Shown here: positions 11,839 to 23,676 of the stretch, piece by piece
Position numbering within the stretch: position 1 is the first letter of the stretch
How the letters are laid out: every line of letters begins with the position of its first letter
Origin: Channa striata
Lineage: Eukaryota; Chordata; Actinopteri; Anabantiformes; Channidae
Assembly (NCBI GenBank): GCA_033026295.1
Contig: CM065184.1
Location: 2,565,001-2,629,000 of the forward strand
Direction: 5' to 3'
Length of the DNA: 64,000 nt
Notes under the pieces: model-generated
The model's database searches: none
Told to the model about the DNA's origin: nothing
Seen by the model: the letters and a program-made list of their open reading frames with translations, nothing else
Translations under genes and position numbers: made by a program

Positions 11839-14203
11839 TTATTGGCATGAGAAACAGGTTTAAGGTGAAATAATAAAGGCTAAGATCCAAAGTATTCAAG
11901 AGCAACCGGATAATGACCTGGTTTCAGAGGGTTAACAGCGTATCAAAGATCACACATGACAGATGCTTTTGCTGTTAGCGACAGATGTTCACAAATGTTG
12001 TTTGTATTTCTCATTAACACGCCTGCTCTTGTGGTTAATTCTGAGTAATTACTTGCACTTCAGAAAATATCTGGATAAACTCAGGATTCCAGTGCATGTC
12101 CAAATATGTCTTTCTGTCATCTAAGTCCTTCCCATGCTGAGTATGGCGCACAGCCTGTTGCAGTGAGTTTAAAATGTTTGCTAATAAGCTACCATCAAAA
12201 TTTGATCCATGAAAGTAGATGAGCTAGACTAACGCTAGCCAGTTATGCAACGCACAATGAAATTAACACTAAATAAGAGCAGCCGATGATTGAACAAGTG
12301 TTAGAATTACCAAAGTTAACAAGAAAGCAAGTTAGAAATTAGAAAGCAAGAGAGGCAGGTCAGAGAGGCAACGTTACGTGTATTCAAGTCAAGTTCACAG
12401 AAACTCATTTGAGATATCTAAAATTTCATTTTGAGTAGAAAAAAATAATACCACATCATATCTGTAATTGCATTCTTATTAGTCAAAATTGATTTCTGCA
12501 TATCCTAAATGACAACCTTGTACCATTTTAGCATTTAATTGGGTACTTTGAGTCATACAAATCAGTTTTGCTCCTGTGATATGTGAATTTCTAATGTTAT
12601 GAAGATGTCTTTGTTATAAACAAAGCAAATGACATCACACCTAAACATTTTAAAGACTAGATTTTCTTGTACAGAGAATTATACACTGAAGGTATTTCTC
12701 CAGCCTCTTACCCTTCACATGGTAGATGGTGGGAAACTGTGAAAGTCAAATGTATCTTATCAGATACAGATCAGGCCGAATGACACAAGGGGTGTCAGAT
12801 AGAAACTAAAGATGAATAATGAAACACACCTAATTAGATGCAGACAGAACATCAAAGAGACGAAGAAACAAATTTTAGTTACCCATATCTGCAAATTCAT
12901 ACGCGATAACTGCTGACTGGAATTCAGCCCTCTTTTGTAGTGTCACCCTAACAAACCCAGCGTTGATTTGTGTCAGTTGCATGTTCTTGTCTACTAAAGG
13001 GCTTTAGAATCTTTACTATAGCCTTGTCAAACACCTGTAGTTCAAAGCTGGTACAGTGTTGAGTGTTTCAAAGACATTTCCACTATAAAAACACGTGCCC
13101 CGCAATTCCACTTGACTCATATCTGTAATGCGTGTTCCACCCTCCGTGGACCATGTCAGACCGGGCACGTTCAAAAGCTGCTTGTTTTGATGCTGTTTTT
13201 GGTTGGTTATTGTGCCGTAGTCTACAGATGAAGTCTACAGTTGGACATGGATTTGGTTTGTGGCTCTGTTTTAATTATTTAAAAAAGTAATTTTTCATAC
13301 GCACTCATTTCACGCAATGTATATTAGCAGGTTTGGGTACAACACCACAGTCGTGAGCTGACGGGCTGAGCACAAATATGCAAGTTCAGCCTTTTGCCAT
13401 TTTTTTCAATTTGCAGACTTCTCAACGTATTTGTACAAGCATAGCTATTTTAGAGTGCCAGGAATTAAAAGAGATTACATGTACATTAACAATTTAGAGA
13501 GGTACACAAAAAGTTAACATCAACAAGGAGGTCAGATTTTAACTGTATAATGACAGGAAACGCTGCTTTCAGACTTTTCTCTTTGTGTGGGTTTGTGTTA
13601 CGGCAAAGTCACAGCACACGGGGAGCGAAAGGAGAGAAAAAAAGGGGAGACACACAGAAAGCATCTGTCGGATGGTTAGATTTTCTGTCGGACTTTAGGC
13701 AGCCTTTATTTGAAAAAAACGAGCCGAGGTCGCCCAGTTAATGATTTCTCTTTTCATTCCGCTGCGTTTTTGTAGCCTCTGGTTACGTGCATGCACTGTA
13801 ATAAGTCAATTAGAAACCTACTTAGGCGTATACATGTTAAAATAACAGGTATATCTACCTGAGGAAACCAGCTTTCCAGCTAAGAAAAGCCAACTGTCAC
13901 ATAGTTACTTAAGTGTGTGTAAACATACTTATTGTTTCTCTGTGAGGAGTAGTCTTTCTAAAGTTACTAGAAAAGGCAATTTCCCCAGAATTTACATGGG
14001 AGAGCTGTTGAGACGCCCAAGAGACGCAGAGAGTCGAGACGGTCGCACGTTTAAAGCCGCCAAAGTTGAGCCGAAAGGAAGAGGGCGAGAGATAAATACG
14101 AACAAAAGGAGAAAGAAACAAACTTTAGAGAAAGAAATGGGTAAAAAAGGGTAAAAAAATACATTAAAAGTTGATTTTAAAAGTTAAAGAAGTTTCTACG
14201 CCA
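11839..14203 (+). other. Intron 2 sequence, no gene recognised
   Basis: This is unique-looking AT-rich intron. Purine-rich stretches occur at 13615-13655 and 14085-14155. No exon is seen, and no repeat that I can name. Confidence 0.5.
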
Positions 14204-14323
14204 ATATAAAAGATACAAATGAGAAAAGTAATAGCACGCATGTCCTCAATAAGATCTATGATTAGGAAGTGGTCTTATTGAGGGCATGCGTGTTATTACT
14301 TTTCTCATTTGTATCTTTTATAT
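14204..14323 (+). repeat. Long hairpin: 51-nt arms, 18-nt loop
   Basis: The left arm 14204-14254 and right arm 14273-14323 are reverse complements along all 51 positions without an indel, except at two positions. In RNA read from the + strand, the sense of inpp5a, both exceptions are G.U pairs, so the stem is fully paired. In RNA from the - strand they would be C/A mismatches. Possible explanations are a palindromic MITE, a long hairpin RNA or an unusual pre-miRNA. Function is not known. Confidence 0.9.
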
Positions 14324-14389
14324 TTTTTATCACATTTCATTTTTTGTGGCCTATTTTTCCCCCATGTTAACGGATGGGAAAAACTTGAA

Positions 14390-14830
14390 ACTTCACTTCC
14401 CTTCCCTCCGACCTGCCACTTTTAACTAGCCCTCAGTTTCGTCATACTTTGGTGTAGAAACGTCATTAAAACTTTAAACGAGTCTAGACCCTTGAAACTC
14501 TCTGCCTGCCAATCGGCGTTTTTGGATTTTTTTTCGGCTTTCCTTCAGTGAACTGGCATCTTTCCTCAACAAATTATACATCAAACAGTAGGTTTTTTTT
14601 GTCTTCTTTCAGGAAACTCTCACGGCGACAGGTCTTACGGTTCTTTCTCCACATGGCGAGAGAGTGCCCTCTCCCATTAGAGCCATTTATAACGGAGCTC
14701 CACAAGAGCCTCCTCAAATCCCAAACGAGCGCCGGTTTAAAATCGCCGCCACACCTTCATTTTATTGAGTCCAGTGAGTTTTATTCATTTTCTTCATATA
14801 AAGTACATCGGCGTGTGCGGTGAACCTTCT
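14390..14830. promoter_or_regulatory. Candidate conserved non-coding block in intron 2
   Basis: This segment is less repetitive than the rest of intron 2. It has a moderate GC content with several CpGs (14620-14760) and TATA- and CDX-like AT motifs (TTTATAA, TTTTATTG) around 14687-14770. An open frame on + (14548-14823) has no splice context or family motif, so I favour a regulatory block over a gene. Inference only. Confidence 0.3.
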
Positions 14831-15939
14831 GACGCTCAAAGTTCTTTACCTTTGCTTATAGGGCTAATACTTTTCACTTATTGCAAAAATAATAATAATT
14901 AGAAAGCTTGAGGATTAGAGATTTGAGCATTTTGAAAAATTAAATAGTCTAGATAGGACAAATTAAATAGAAAAGTAATGTCATAACAAATACAGAAGTT
15001 TCTAATTAAAGATTCCTTCACGCAAAATGAATGCCAAAAAAAGGCTGCCCTTTAGCAGACTCATTTAACCACTTCTGTCTTTAGACTCCTAAAGAGAATG
15101 TTGAAACAGTCTTTAACAAAAACTTCAGCTGATAAATCCACGATGGAGATTTATGGCAGTAACAAAACTATTCTGTTGACCCATTTTCTGTAGCCGCGTA
15201 CCTTATTTTTTGCTTGTGTTTAGCTCCCCCTCTGTCTTTTTTTCACCCGCTGTAACACTGCTGCTTCTGCGTGGACAGTGACATTGGTTGGGATGTAGCT
15301 GGAAAAGTGGTTAGTTCAGACCATTATTTCACCCAAGTAAACGAACGACAACTCAAACAGTGTCAGGAAAAACACACAATCATATTTACCATTCCTAGGA
15401 AGCAATGGCAGATTAGTTGTGACATAAAATATTCCAGACTCACCCTCAACACACACATACACACATCCATCGGCTGTCATTGTGTTTTTCCAGTGAATGG
15501 TGTCTAAGCTTCAAATCTCCCAATGGGTGTTTTCCATAATAGCTGTTGAATGACAGCTGAAGACAATCAAATGTCAAATTTCATGGTAACCCGATGGCTA
15601 AATAATACAATAGATACTTATGACATCTGTTATAAGTTGAATCAAGTGTAGCTTGCTTTACAACATTCTGTTATTAACATATTTCCCTTTTCTACTGTAC
15701 AGTTACTGTAATAGGCAAGTGAAAACATGCTGATTATCAGGTGATTGCAGTCTGCGTGTTGTGTTGGCACTTGAGGTTTGGATGTCTTTAGCATAACGCA
15801 TGCCTGTGGAGAAGCATGTTGTGGTTAGGACTGCTGAGGAATTCTGTTTGCATTGCGCAGCACACTTCACGTTGTGCTAATGTGCGTAGTAAGAGGGAGG
15901 AACAGAAAGGCATGCAGGGAGAGAGGTGTGCCCCCGTGT

Positions 15940-16070
15940 GAACCGGGCAGGCCTGTAGCCTCATGCCAGCTCCGCGCTGCTGCTGGCTGACGTCATGGAA
16001 AGAAGCGTCAGACTCTGAACTCGGCGCGGCTGGGAACAACCTGCAGCGACGGCTAGAGTTAACAACAAGC
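15940..16070. promoter_or_regulatory. CpG-rich patch with a perfect cAMP-response element
   Basis: The full CRE palindrome TGACGTCA is at 15988-15995, with a half-like GCGTCA at 16005-16010. The surrounding 130 bp is richer in G, C and CpG than the flanks (CCGCGC, TCGGCGCGGC, GCGACGG). CREB/ATF proteins bind this site when it is unmethylated. The patch could be an intronic enhancer or an alternative promoter, but no first exon is visible. Confidence 0.4.
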
Positions 16071-17530
16071 TGCACCGCTTCGCTGTGACACCTCTGCACA
16101 TGCAACACACTCGCTGCATCTCCTGGTGCCCACTGTTGTGGACTCCCAATACTTTGATGAGCTTTTTCCTGGAAGACCTCTGTGTACATGCTGAATGCAG
16201 TATAATGTTGGGAGGTTTGTTGCTGATTGACTTGAATTCAGGGGCTGGTTCTCACAGGAAAGCTCACACCCAATGAACTGAATCCGCACTGTACTAATCG
16301 TTTTGGACCATCTTTGTTATCTGGAAACATGTGTTGCCACTTGTCATGGTGTCACCTTAAAAATGCTGCATACTGCATACGGGCAGCTTACTGGTACCTG
16401 CTCTCAGCTGCTGCTGCCTTGACCTGCCAGGAAAGAGATGTGTAATTTTTATGTATGCAATGAAATGATGTTCCACAACATCCTGGAAATAAACGCCTAA
16501 AGCTGTGAAACTGGTTTTTACAGCAGTGTCACTGCAAAAAGCATAGAGCCCTGTACACGGGTACTTAGTACCTGCTCTCTTTCTGTCATTCAACGGCTTG
16601 ATGGAATACCTTAAGAGAAAAAACATATATTTGTCTTTATGGCACACCAGGCCATAATTTCGTGGCATGTTGGCACCCACTTACTCCCAAAGCTGCCACA
16701 GTGACCACTGGCTCTCTTTTCATCTGCCTCCTGTGTTCTCTTCTACTCACTCTGACTCATTTTGGAGAGGCTGTGTTTTCTGACAGAGGCCTCTTCATAC
16801 CAAGCATATTTGTAGCAATTTAGACAAACTCTACAGTGTTAACTCGTTTAGTTTCGTTTATTTGGGCAGGTGAGAGAAAACTCACGGCCGTGCCAGGAAG
16901 TTTGCAGGTTTTTTTTTTTTTTTTTTAAAAGAACCGCAGTTTGTTTGTGCTGATTGCGTTCTTACCTGGAATGCAAGGTATACAAAGGATGTAAAGTAAT
17001 GCATGTAGCATCTGGCCACCAGCCTAACATAACAAAGTATCTATTAGTCATTCAGATTGTTCGAAAACCTGAGACAGATTACAAATGGTCCAGGCATTTA
17101 TGGCTTGTTCCTGCTGCGGTGAAAGATCTTCTGTAGTGCTATCATAGTTTGCTAGAACTCTGTGTTTTCTGTCAATTTGAACCATTGGTCAGATTATTTT
17201 CTGTTGTATTATTCTAAATAAAAAAAAATAAATAAAAAATTCTTTGTCTTTTTTTCCTGAGCCCAATCTAATTGTGTGTGACCCTGTCTGAGGATATCCC
17301 AGTCATTTACACGTAGGCAAAACAGGCAAACCTGCCTGCTCCCTGTGTGCAACACTGCAGCCGTATTATAAACAGGGCTTTGCATTGGGCCACACTGCAT
17401 TGAACAATCCCGCAGCCAATTTGCATTGGAAACTTCTCTGGACTGTCACAGGCCAGTGATTGTATCAGTTTCCCACATCCAGTCTTGTGGTCTGAAATTT
17501 CCAGAGATGCAGAGTGTTGGAAGTCATCAG
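16071..17530 (+). other. Intron 2 sequence, no gene recognised
   Basis: Several open frames of 60-107 codons overlap on both strands but lack motifs or splice context. There is a long T run at 16911-16926. Nothing else is supported. Confidence 0.5.
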
Positions 17531-17534
17531 ATAC

Positions 17535-17830
17535 AGTCATGTGCAAAAGTTAGTACCCTCTTTTTAAATCCTACGATCCAAAGAAATCTGGAATGAGTGA
17601 TGCAAATGCTTTGGATGTGTTGGCATACGTGGCCAGTAAATCACCTTCTGATTCTGATTCTGAAAATAAAAATCATCTGATGGTAGCCAGTCTTTGTATT
17701 GGGCAAATGCAATGCATTCAGGTGTGTGTTAGCACAACGCCAAGAAGGAACGACGTCTTAGAGAAGCAAATACTAGGCATAGAAAGAGCTATGAATAAAC
17801 TGCATTTCAAGGCAAATTGGTTGTAGCATC
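17535..17830 (+). mobile_element. Tc1/mariner-type transposon relic (5' end)
   Basis: It begins with 'ACAGTCATGTGCAAAAGTTAG', like the terminal repeats of a common fish Tc1-type family. At 17735-17825 it carries a degraded start of a Tc1 transposase helix-turn-helix domain: the frame gives PRRNDVLEKQ followed by a degenerate segment, comparable to the usual PRRKDISNDLRE-type start. No catalytic domain or 3' terminal repeat is visible, so this is a truncated, immobile fragment. Confidence 0.6.
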
Positions 17831-18239
17831 GTAATAAGTCAGAATTTTTCTAAAAAATTAGTGAGTAACTCCTTCTCCTTAGCTGTGATGTGTTTGGAAA
17901 TTGTGGTAATATGTGTTCTTTGGTTGTGCACTTTTTGTTAAGTTTAATAACTCATCTAACTCATTTGTTAGTCACTAACAAAATCTAGTTAGTTAGATAT
18001 TATTGGGCTAGTGTCACATTAGATGAGGTGTGGTGTGGAGAAGTGGTGGCTAGTTGAGACATTTCTGTAATAACATACTGGAATGAATGTTATAGACCAG
18101 AGTAAGTGCTGTGCGAAACTTTTTTTCCAAGTGACTCAGATATTTTTTTTTCAGTGTGAACACCATTAAACTGAAGGCTGGCAACAGCTATGGGCCAAGG
18201 GATTAGTTTCAGAGATGTTCTTGTGTTCGAATATCCATC

Positions 18240-18420
18240 CCATTTATTTATACAAAATATCTCAGGAACTCCATGAAACAATCTCTTCAAATTTGGAACA
18301 AAGGTCACTGTGACCTTCTGTCTGCTTCACTCTGTAATACTATATCAGGAAATTCTATCACATCCGGCACAAACTTCCATAGATGAACTGATGTGCACAT
18401 AAACAGCAACTTGACAGAAG
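18240..18420. repeat. Fragment of a widespread teleost interspersed repeat
   Basis: The blocks 'TATCTCAGGAACTCC', 'TTCAAATTTGGAACAAAG', 'GTCACTGTGACCTT' and 'GATGAACTGAT' in this order match a dispersed repeat I recognise from many fish genomes. The family name is uncertain and the copy is diverged. Confidence 0.55.
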
Positions 18421-20421
18421 ACATAGAGCCACAAGATGCTGATCCTACATAACATTAGATTTTTGAGCTAATTTGTAGCAGACTATGTATATAAACCGGA
18501 AACAGACCCCCCCTCCCCCCAGAAAGGAAGTCGAAAGTAATGCTCTATTAGAAATTGCAGGTTGGAGCAAGGCTGGAGTGGAACTCATCATGACTTTGTC
18601 TTTCTAAACTATACACACGTCAAATGATATGTGACGTACGTTTATCTCTCAGTCTTTAACCAACATTTGGACTCCTTCCCTCTGTGACATTTGAACTCTG
18701 TTCTGTCCTTATGTTTTGACTGGCATCTGAAACCCTTTCAGGTCTCAGGTCTTCACCTTTACGCACCTTTCATGTACTTTAGTAGTGTCCATTTTAGTTG
18801 ACAATTTAACTGATGTCTTGACATCAGTGATGAGACTTCAGTCAGCTTTGTAACTTCGTGTGCCATGTTTTTAATATTTTTTAATATTAACCAATACTTT
18901 ACTCAGTAGTTACACGATAAAAAGGAGTTGTTGCTGTTGATAGTTGTCATTTATTGTGACAATTATTGGATGCACAGTTGGACATGGGCGTAATTTTGAC
19001 AAATGGGAAAATCTGTAGAGTTTAACTGACCTCCATATCAAAAACAGTGTCTGACATCTCTGTGAGGCTGAGAAACTGTCGCATATGGCAGCACTCTGCT
19101 AGTCATTTCAGCATGTCCACCCAAGCTTTTCTCACCACTGCCGCCACAGCAGCTGTCACTCTGGGAGGTTTGCTTAAAGCGGCTGCTGCTATTCATAAAA
19201 AGAGGCCACTTAAAGAGGTTGACTTGTAATATTTTAGATCCAAATGTCAGTAGAGTTTATTGTCAGTTATTGGTTTACTCCACAGTAACGCAGGGTTGAT
19301 GTTGTTTGTTTTGGGGTCGATAGCACTGGTGATTCTGGTAATTAAATAAGTACTTGGATACTGTCTGTTTGCCACCGTAGGCCTGAATATTTCAGCCTGG
19401 AAAGATAAATAGAATGCAGTCGATTAGCACCCGCACCGAGCCCGACATTAGTTAAAAGCTCCTTGAGAGCGTGACCTTTTTCTTGTGTGAGTTGATAGGT
19501 CCACTAATCTTACTAGGTTTGAACCGCTGTAGGTCCCCACTCTTGGGTCATCAAGCTAAGTGACAAGCCATAGGTTGATGGAAAATCCATAGCGTTATTG
19601 CCACACATTACTTTTATTTGCCTGGGCTCGTAGTGAGCATAATGCAGTGCTGAGGTTGGGCGTTAGTGAAGAAGCAGGGCTCAGTTCGCGTCCAGGGCCT
19701 ATTTGTATCTCCTCCGTAACCCCCACACTACTCGATGACATTGATGTAGAGCCTCTTCTCCCCATCCATAGGCTCGACCCTGAGTGCTTGTGACTGCTGC
19801 AAATCACTCTGTGCTATTGATTTTCCATTAGAGGTCAGCTACTCTTAACACTTCTGCCAGGGTGCTCACAAACACCACGTCATGTGCAGGAGGTGTTAAG
19901 GGAAACAACGCGAGGTCATGTTAGACTTTTAATCTGACCTGCATGCATCCTCCTTTTAACCGAACTCTTCTGTTGCAGTTTTGCACATATTCTAATAAGC
20001 CTTTCTGACTTGTTCCTTGAGCAGCGGTGCAGTGAGTGATGTGTCCACATGACCGGTGACATGTGAGCATCTGTCACACCATACTGTACATACATGCAGA
20101 GCCTCAGGCACATCCCCGAGTGCAGATGAAGAAGCTCACTAACTTCTACCGGCATCAGTCAGACTCTTTGTCTTTCTGTAGATATAGTGTCATGTGACCG
20201 AGTTGAGGTTAGGAAGAATTTTCGAGGCCCAGGCTCTACACTTGTATAGGATTTGAGCTCGGCTGAATAACTCAACGTTGGTTTATAAAGAGCCACTGAG
20301 CTTGGTGTAGTACGTACAGCTGTTATGTATGTATGTTCTTGCTTTTAAGAGAGAGAGAGAAGTGGAAATGTTTGTCCCTTTCCTTCCGTTTTGACCTGTT
20401 TTTCTCTCCCTTCCGTTGCAG
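18421..20421 (+). other. Intron 2, 3' end
   Basis: Intronic sequence leading to the exon 3 acceptor (CCGTTGCAG). The 20380-20421 pyrimidine tract is typical of a 3' splice site. An open frame at 20333-20563 crosses exon 3 in the wrong frame and is not a gene. Confidence 0.6.
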
Positions 20422-20522
20422 ACAGTACAGTCACAAAAGCCTCACTTCTTGGCCGTACACTGTCAAGAGGTGGGTGGGAAGAATTATGAGGCGTCAATGC
20501 CACATGTGGATAGTTTTGTCAA
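20422..20522 (+). CDS. inpp5a: inpp5a coding exon 3, start of catalytic domain
   Basis: This 101-nt exon runs from a TTGCAG acceptor (phase 0) to a GTAAGT donor (phase 2). Its 33 codons include KPHFLAVHCQE followed by VGGKNYEASMPHVDSFV. They match INPP5A residues of about 40-72, where mammals have KPHFMALHCQE and then FGGKNYEASMSHVDKFV. The Glu of the HCQE motif corresponds to the metal-binding Glu of the endonuclease/exonuclease/phosphatase fold. Conservation here is high, as expected for a functional gene. The phase-2 end joins cleanly to exon 4 (AA plus A gives Lys). Confidence 0.96.
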
Positions 20523-20854
20523 GTAAGTATTCTCCTCTTGTTTTTTTTTTTTTTTTTTTTTAGATTATTATTTATAGTGCACAGTGGTAATAGCTGAGTA
20601 GTCTCTCTGATAAGGAAACACCCATTTGATGGTTTGTGGACAAGCGGGTGTACACTGTTTTGAAAATGAACGGATTACCCCCCCTACTGGTTGGATGAAA
20701 AAATGTATTGCAGCAAAAAAAATGTTTCTCCTTTTTGCTGGTTCAGTATAAATATTAACTATTGTTGTTAACACTCTTTTAGTTGTGGTTTAACCTGACC
20801 AACAACTAAATTTGATTGATATTTGTGTGTGTGTGTGTGTTTTCTGTCTTTCAG
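20523..20854 (+). other. inpp5a intron 3 (332 bp)
   Basis: This is a short intron between GTAAGT and TCTTTCAG. It contains a 22-base T run at 20541-20562 near the donor and a (TG)n run at 20824-20840, followed by TTTCTGTCTTTCAG. The TG repeat therefore ends only 14 nt before exon 4. Confidence 0.92.
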
Positions 20855-20942
20855 AGAGCTGTTGTCCAGTGATGCGATGAAGGAGTACAGCAGAGCCCGC
20901 GTCTACCTCGATGAGAACTACAAATCCCAGGAGCACTTCACA
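20855..20942 (+). CDS. inpp5a: inpp5a coding exon 4
   Basis: An 88-nt exon entered in phase 2 and left in phase 0 at a GTAAGT donor. After the split Lys codon it encodes ELLSSDAMKEYSRARVYLDE and then NYKSQEHFT. This matches vertebrate INPP5A nearly residue for residue; mammals have Asn for the Ser in EYSRAR. It is part of the 5-phosphatase fold between the metal-binding Glu and the membrane-facing loops. The acceptor follows a (TG)n-T tract, so inclusion of this exon could be sensitive to TG-binding splicing factors. Confidence 0.96.
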
Positions 20943-23640
20943 GTAAGTGTTCTTTCCTATGTTGTTAGTATATGAGCATTTGATATGTTGATTTTAGGAT
21001 CTATCACTGATTCACCAGTTACTTGATTCAGCCGAATTTTTCCCAGTTTCCATTTGCTGATTCAGATGAATCCTTAAATTTATGCAAAACAGATCAGCCA
21101 AAACTGTTGGCTGAAAATAAATCTGCTTTCAAACGATAAAAAGTTACACACAGATGCACATTTTTAGAAATTTTTGAACGTGTTTTCTAATGTTAGACTC
21201 AACCAGCAGTAGTAGTAACAGCATCATGAATCATACCATAGTTAATGCGGAATATTAATACTTGCAAACCCCTACGAGCTAATTAACCTTCATTTCATAC
21301 TAATGTATGTGCAGCAGCACTGGTTGGAGAACGCTGCAGTTAGCTCACCGCTTTCCCCTGAGCTGTTATTAACAGCAAAAGACCACAGGATGGCAGTAGA
21401 TATTTGAAAATGATTTTGTCGGCAGTATTAAGATGAAGACTTACTAAGTCAGTTTTTTGTTACTGCTTCTTTATTTGTCACCAGGGTGAATTATTCTGGC
21501 ACTGCACTTGAGAAAAAATACATATAAGTATTAAAATAAGTTTTTAATACAGCTGAAACAAAAGAATACACATTCTTAATTTGTATTGGCCTAAATCAGA
21601 AACATGAAAAAACTTTTTTTTTTTTTTTTGTTCAATTTTGAGGACTTAGGTCTAGGGTATCTAACGGGATAGTTTAATACACTGTCCTCTGAAAGATGCA
21701 TATTAATATATTATTGTTTGTATTTATTAAATTCCTGTTCCTGTACACAGTAATGATAAATACTAATATCTATCTATCTAAATGATGCATAGAGATTTAA
21801 TAGCACCTTTGATGTGGTGACTGACTCTACTTTTACTTATTTGTTCCAAAGCTTTAACAGCTGTATAGACTGCAGCCTCTTGGTGGAGCCAAATACTCAA
21901 ACTTGACAGTAGCAGCCTCACATCTGAGTCAATTTCTCTGTTACTACCCTTTGGTGTATGCCTTAGTTTTCAAGTGCAGCGTTATGTCTGAAAAAGACCA
22001 CGGCATAACATTGATGTGGTCCCAGATTGTCTGTCTCCGTTCTCCTCTGCATTATCACCACGGTACACTGCACCGCCACAAACGCTCATAAATCACAGCA
22101 CCCACCGAGTCACATTTGCTCTTTTTAAAAAATATTACAAACATTGGCCTTTGGAAAATATAATTATCTGCCATTTCAAATAAGCGTGGCTAATATCCCA
22201 GCATTATGAGCTGTTTATTTAATGGTGTTTGTCTATAGATTAACCTTTTTGTTGTATTTTCATTTTCATCAAATAGACATGGCAGTTTATGCGTCTCTTT
22301 GTGAATCAGTCAGTGGAAAGAGAAACACCCGATGTGCTTTCTATGATGTTGATATTGAAATCCTGGCAACAGTAAATATGAATAGACTCTCCAGTCTTTC
22401 TCACACAGGGCTTGCCATTTAGCTTTGATGAAATCACCCATATTTGTTTTCTCAATCTTCGATCCCACCCCCCACGCTCCGGGGATAATTGTTTGTTGTC
22501 TGCCCCGTCTGTCAATTTTCGGATAATGTAAGTGGGGGCACATTTCTTGTTTCACAGCTTCTCCTTTGGATAAGTGTGTGTTTTATAGTGTTTTTATAAG
22601 CAGCTATGTGTGTAGTGTGTGAAGTTTGATCGTAAGCAGACAATACGTGTAGTGATGCACCAAGTTTATGCTAAAGGTGAGTCAGATGGTTTACGGGCCT
22701 CCTGTGACAGAGTACGAGTGTGTGTCAGCAGCGTTTTTGTGTCGGTGAACGAGAAGGAAAAAAAAAACACATTCCTATAATCAGTTACTAAGCACACATC
22801 CCAGAAAACATAAAGTTCATGGCATTCTTTTTTAGTATTTGTCTTATGTGATTTTGGTTTCTTAGTTTCTTAGTCTTTGTGTTGTTGTGTGTTGATTTAA
22901 ATGTGCCACTTTGGTTTGTGGGAAATTGTATGTTTGTGTGCGTGTATTTATGCCAAAAAAAAAAAAACTAAACTCAATAAGAATGTAATAATAATTTCAC
23001 CCCATCCCCATTAAAATATACTGAATAAAGTGACTTGTTTTTATGTATATTTTAAAAGGATAAAACAAATGGTGTTTAAGATTTTGAAAGGTCAAAAATC
23101 TGAAGTGAGTTGTTATTTAGTCGAAACTCAATATGTGTGTTTCTCCTTAAATCCAACCTGTTTATACATAATATGAAAGGCAGTGCAGTGGTGAGAGGAA
23201 GCTGCAGCCTCGTTCGTTTACAGTTACTGTGGGTTTCCTTATGTTACATGTTGGAAATTTCATGATGTTGAAATGCTAGAAGGTATGAAGCATCGCAATA
23301 CTAAATCTGAAAATTGACAAGTGTGTGTGCGTGCACTGGAGCTCTTCCTGTCCTCCCAGAGGAAGGTATCAGTGATGGGGGGGCTTGACTGACACGTACC
23401 CCCTATGGCAGAGCCTGGGCCTGGTGTTTTACAGCCCTGTTAAGGTATACAGCAGGTAAAATGTCAATTAGGAAGGCCCGCCCCGATAACTCAACTCCCA
23501 ATCCACTTGTTTTTGGCCATTAATATTTATCGTGGGCCTGGCCCTGAAGCTGCAGCCCATGTCATCTGAAATGATGTGCGCTAATGTTGCTTCCTCTCTG
23601 CGGTGCGTGTGCAGCTTAACACAAAACACTAAACCTGCAT
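20943..23640 (+). other. inpp5a intron 4, first 2.7 kb
   Basis: Intron 4 is about 26 kb (20943-46928). This part is AT-rich with a T run at 21614-21629 and an A run at 22954-22967. No exon or named repeat is seen. Confidence 0.55.
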
Positions 23641-23650
23641 GCACTAACAG

Positions 23651-23676
23651 ACACACACACACACACACACACACAC
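23651..23676. repeat. (AC)13 microsatellite
   Basis: A pure AC run of about 26 bases. Confidence 0.95.

Noticed and set aside
14548..14823. 91-codon open frame in intron 2
   Set aside because: No family motif and no splice sites in phase with inpp5a exons; kept only as part of a candidate regulatory block.
20333..20563. Open frame across exon 3
   Set aside because: It reads exon 3 in the wrong frame and runs through the splice sites into a T run.
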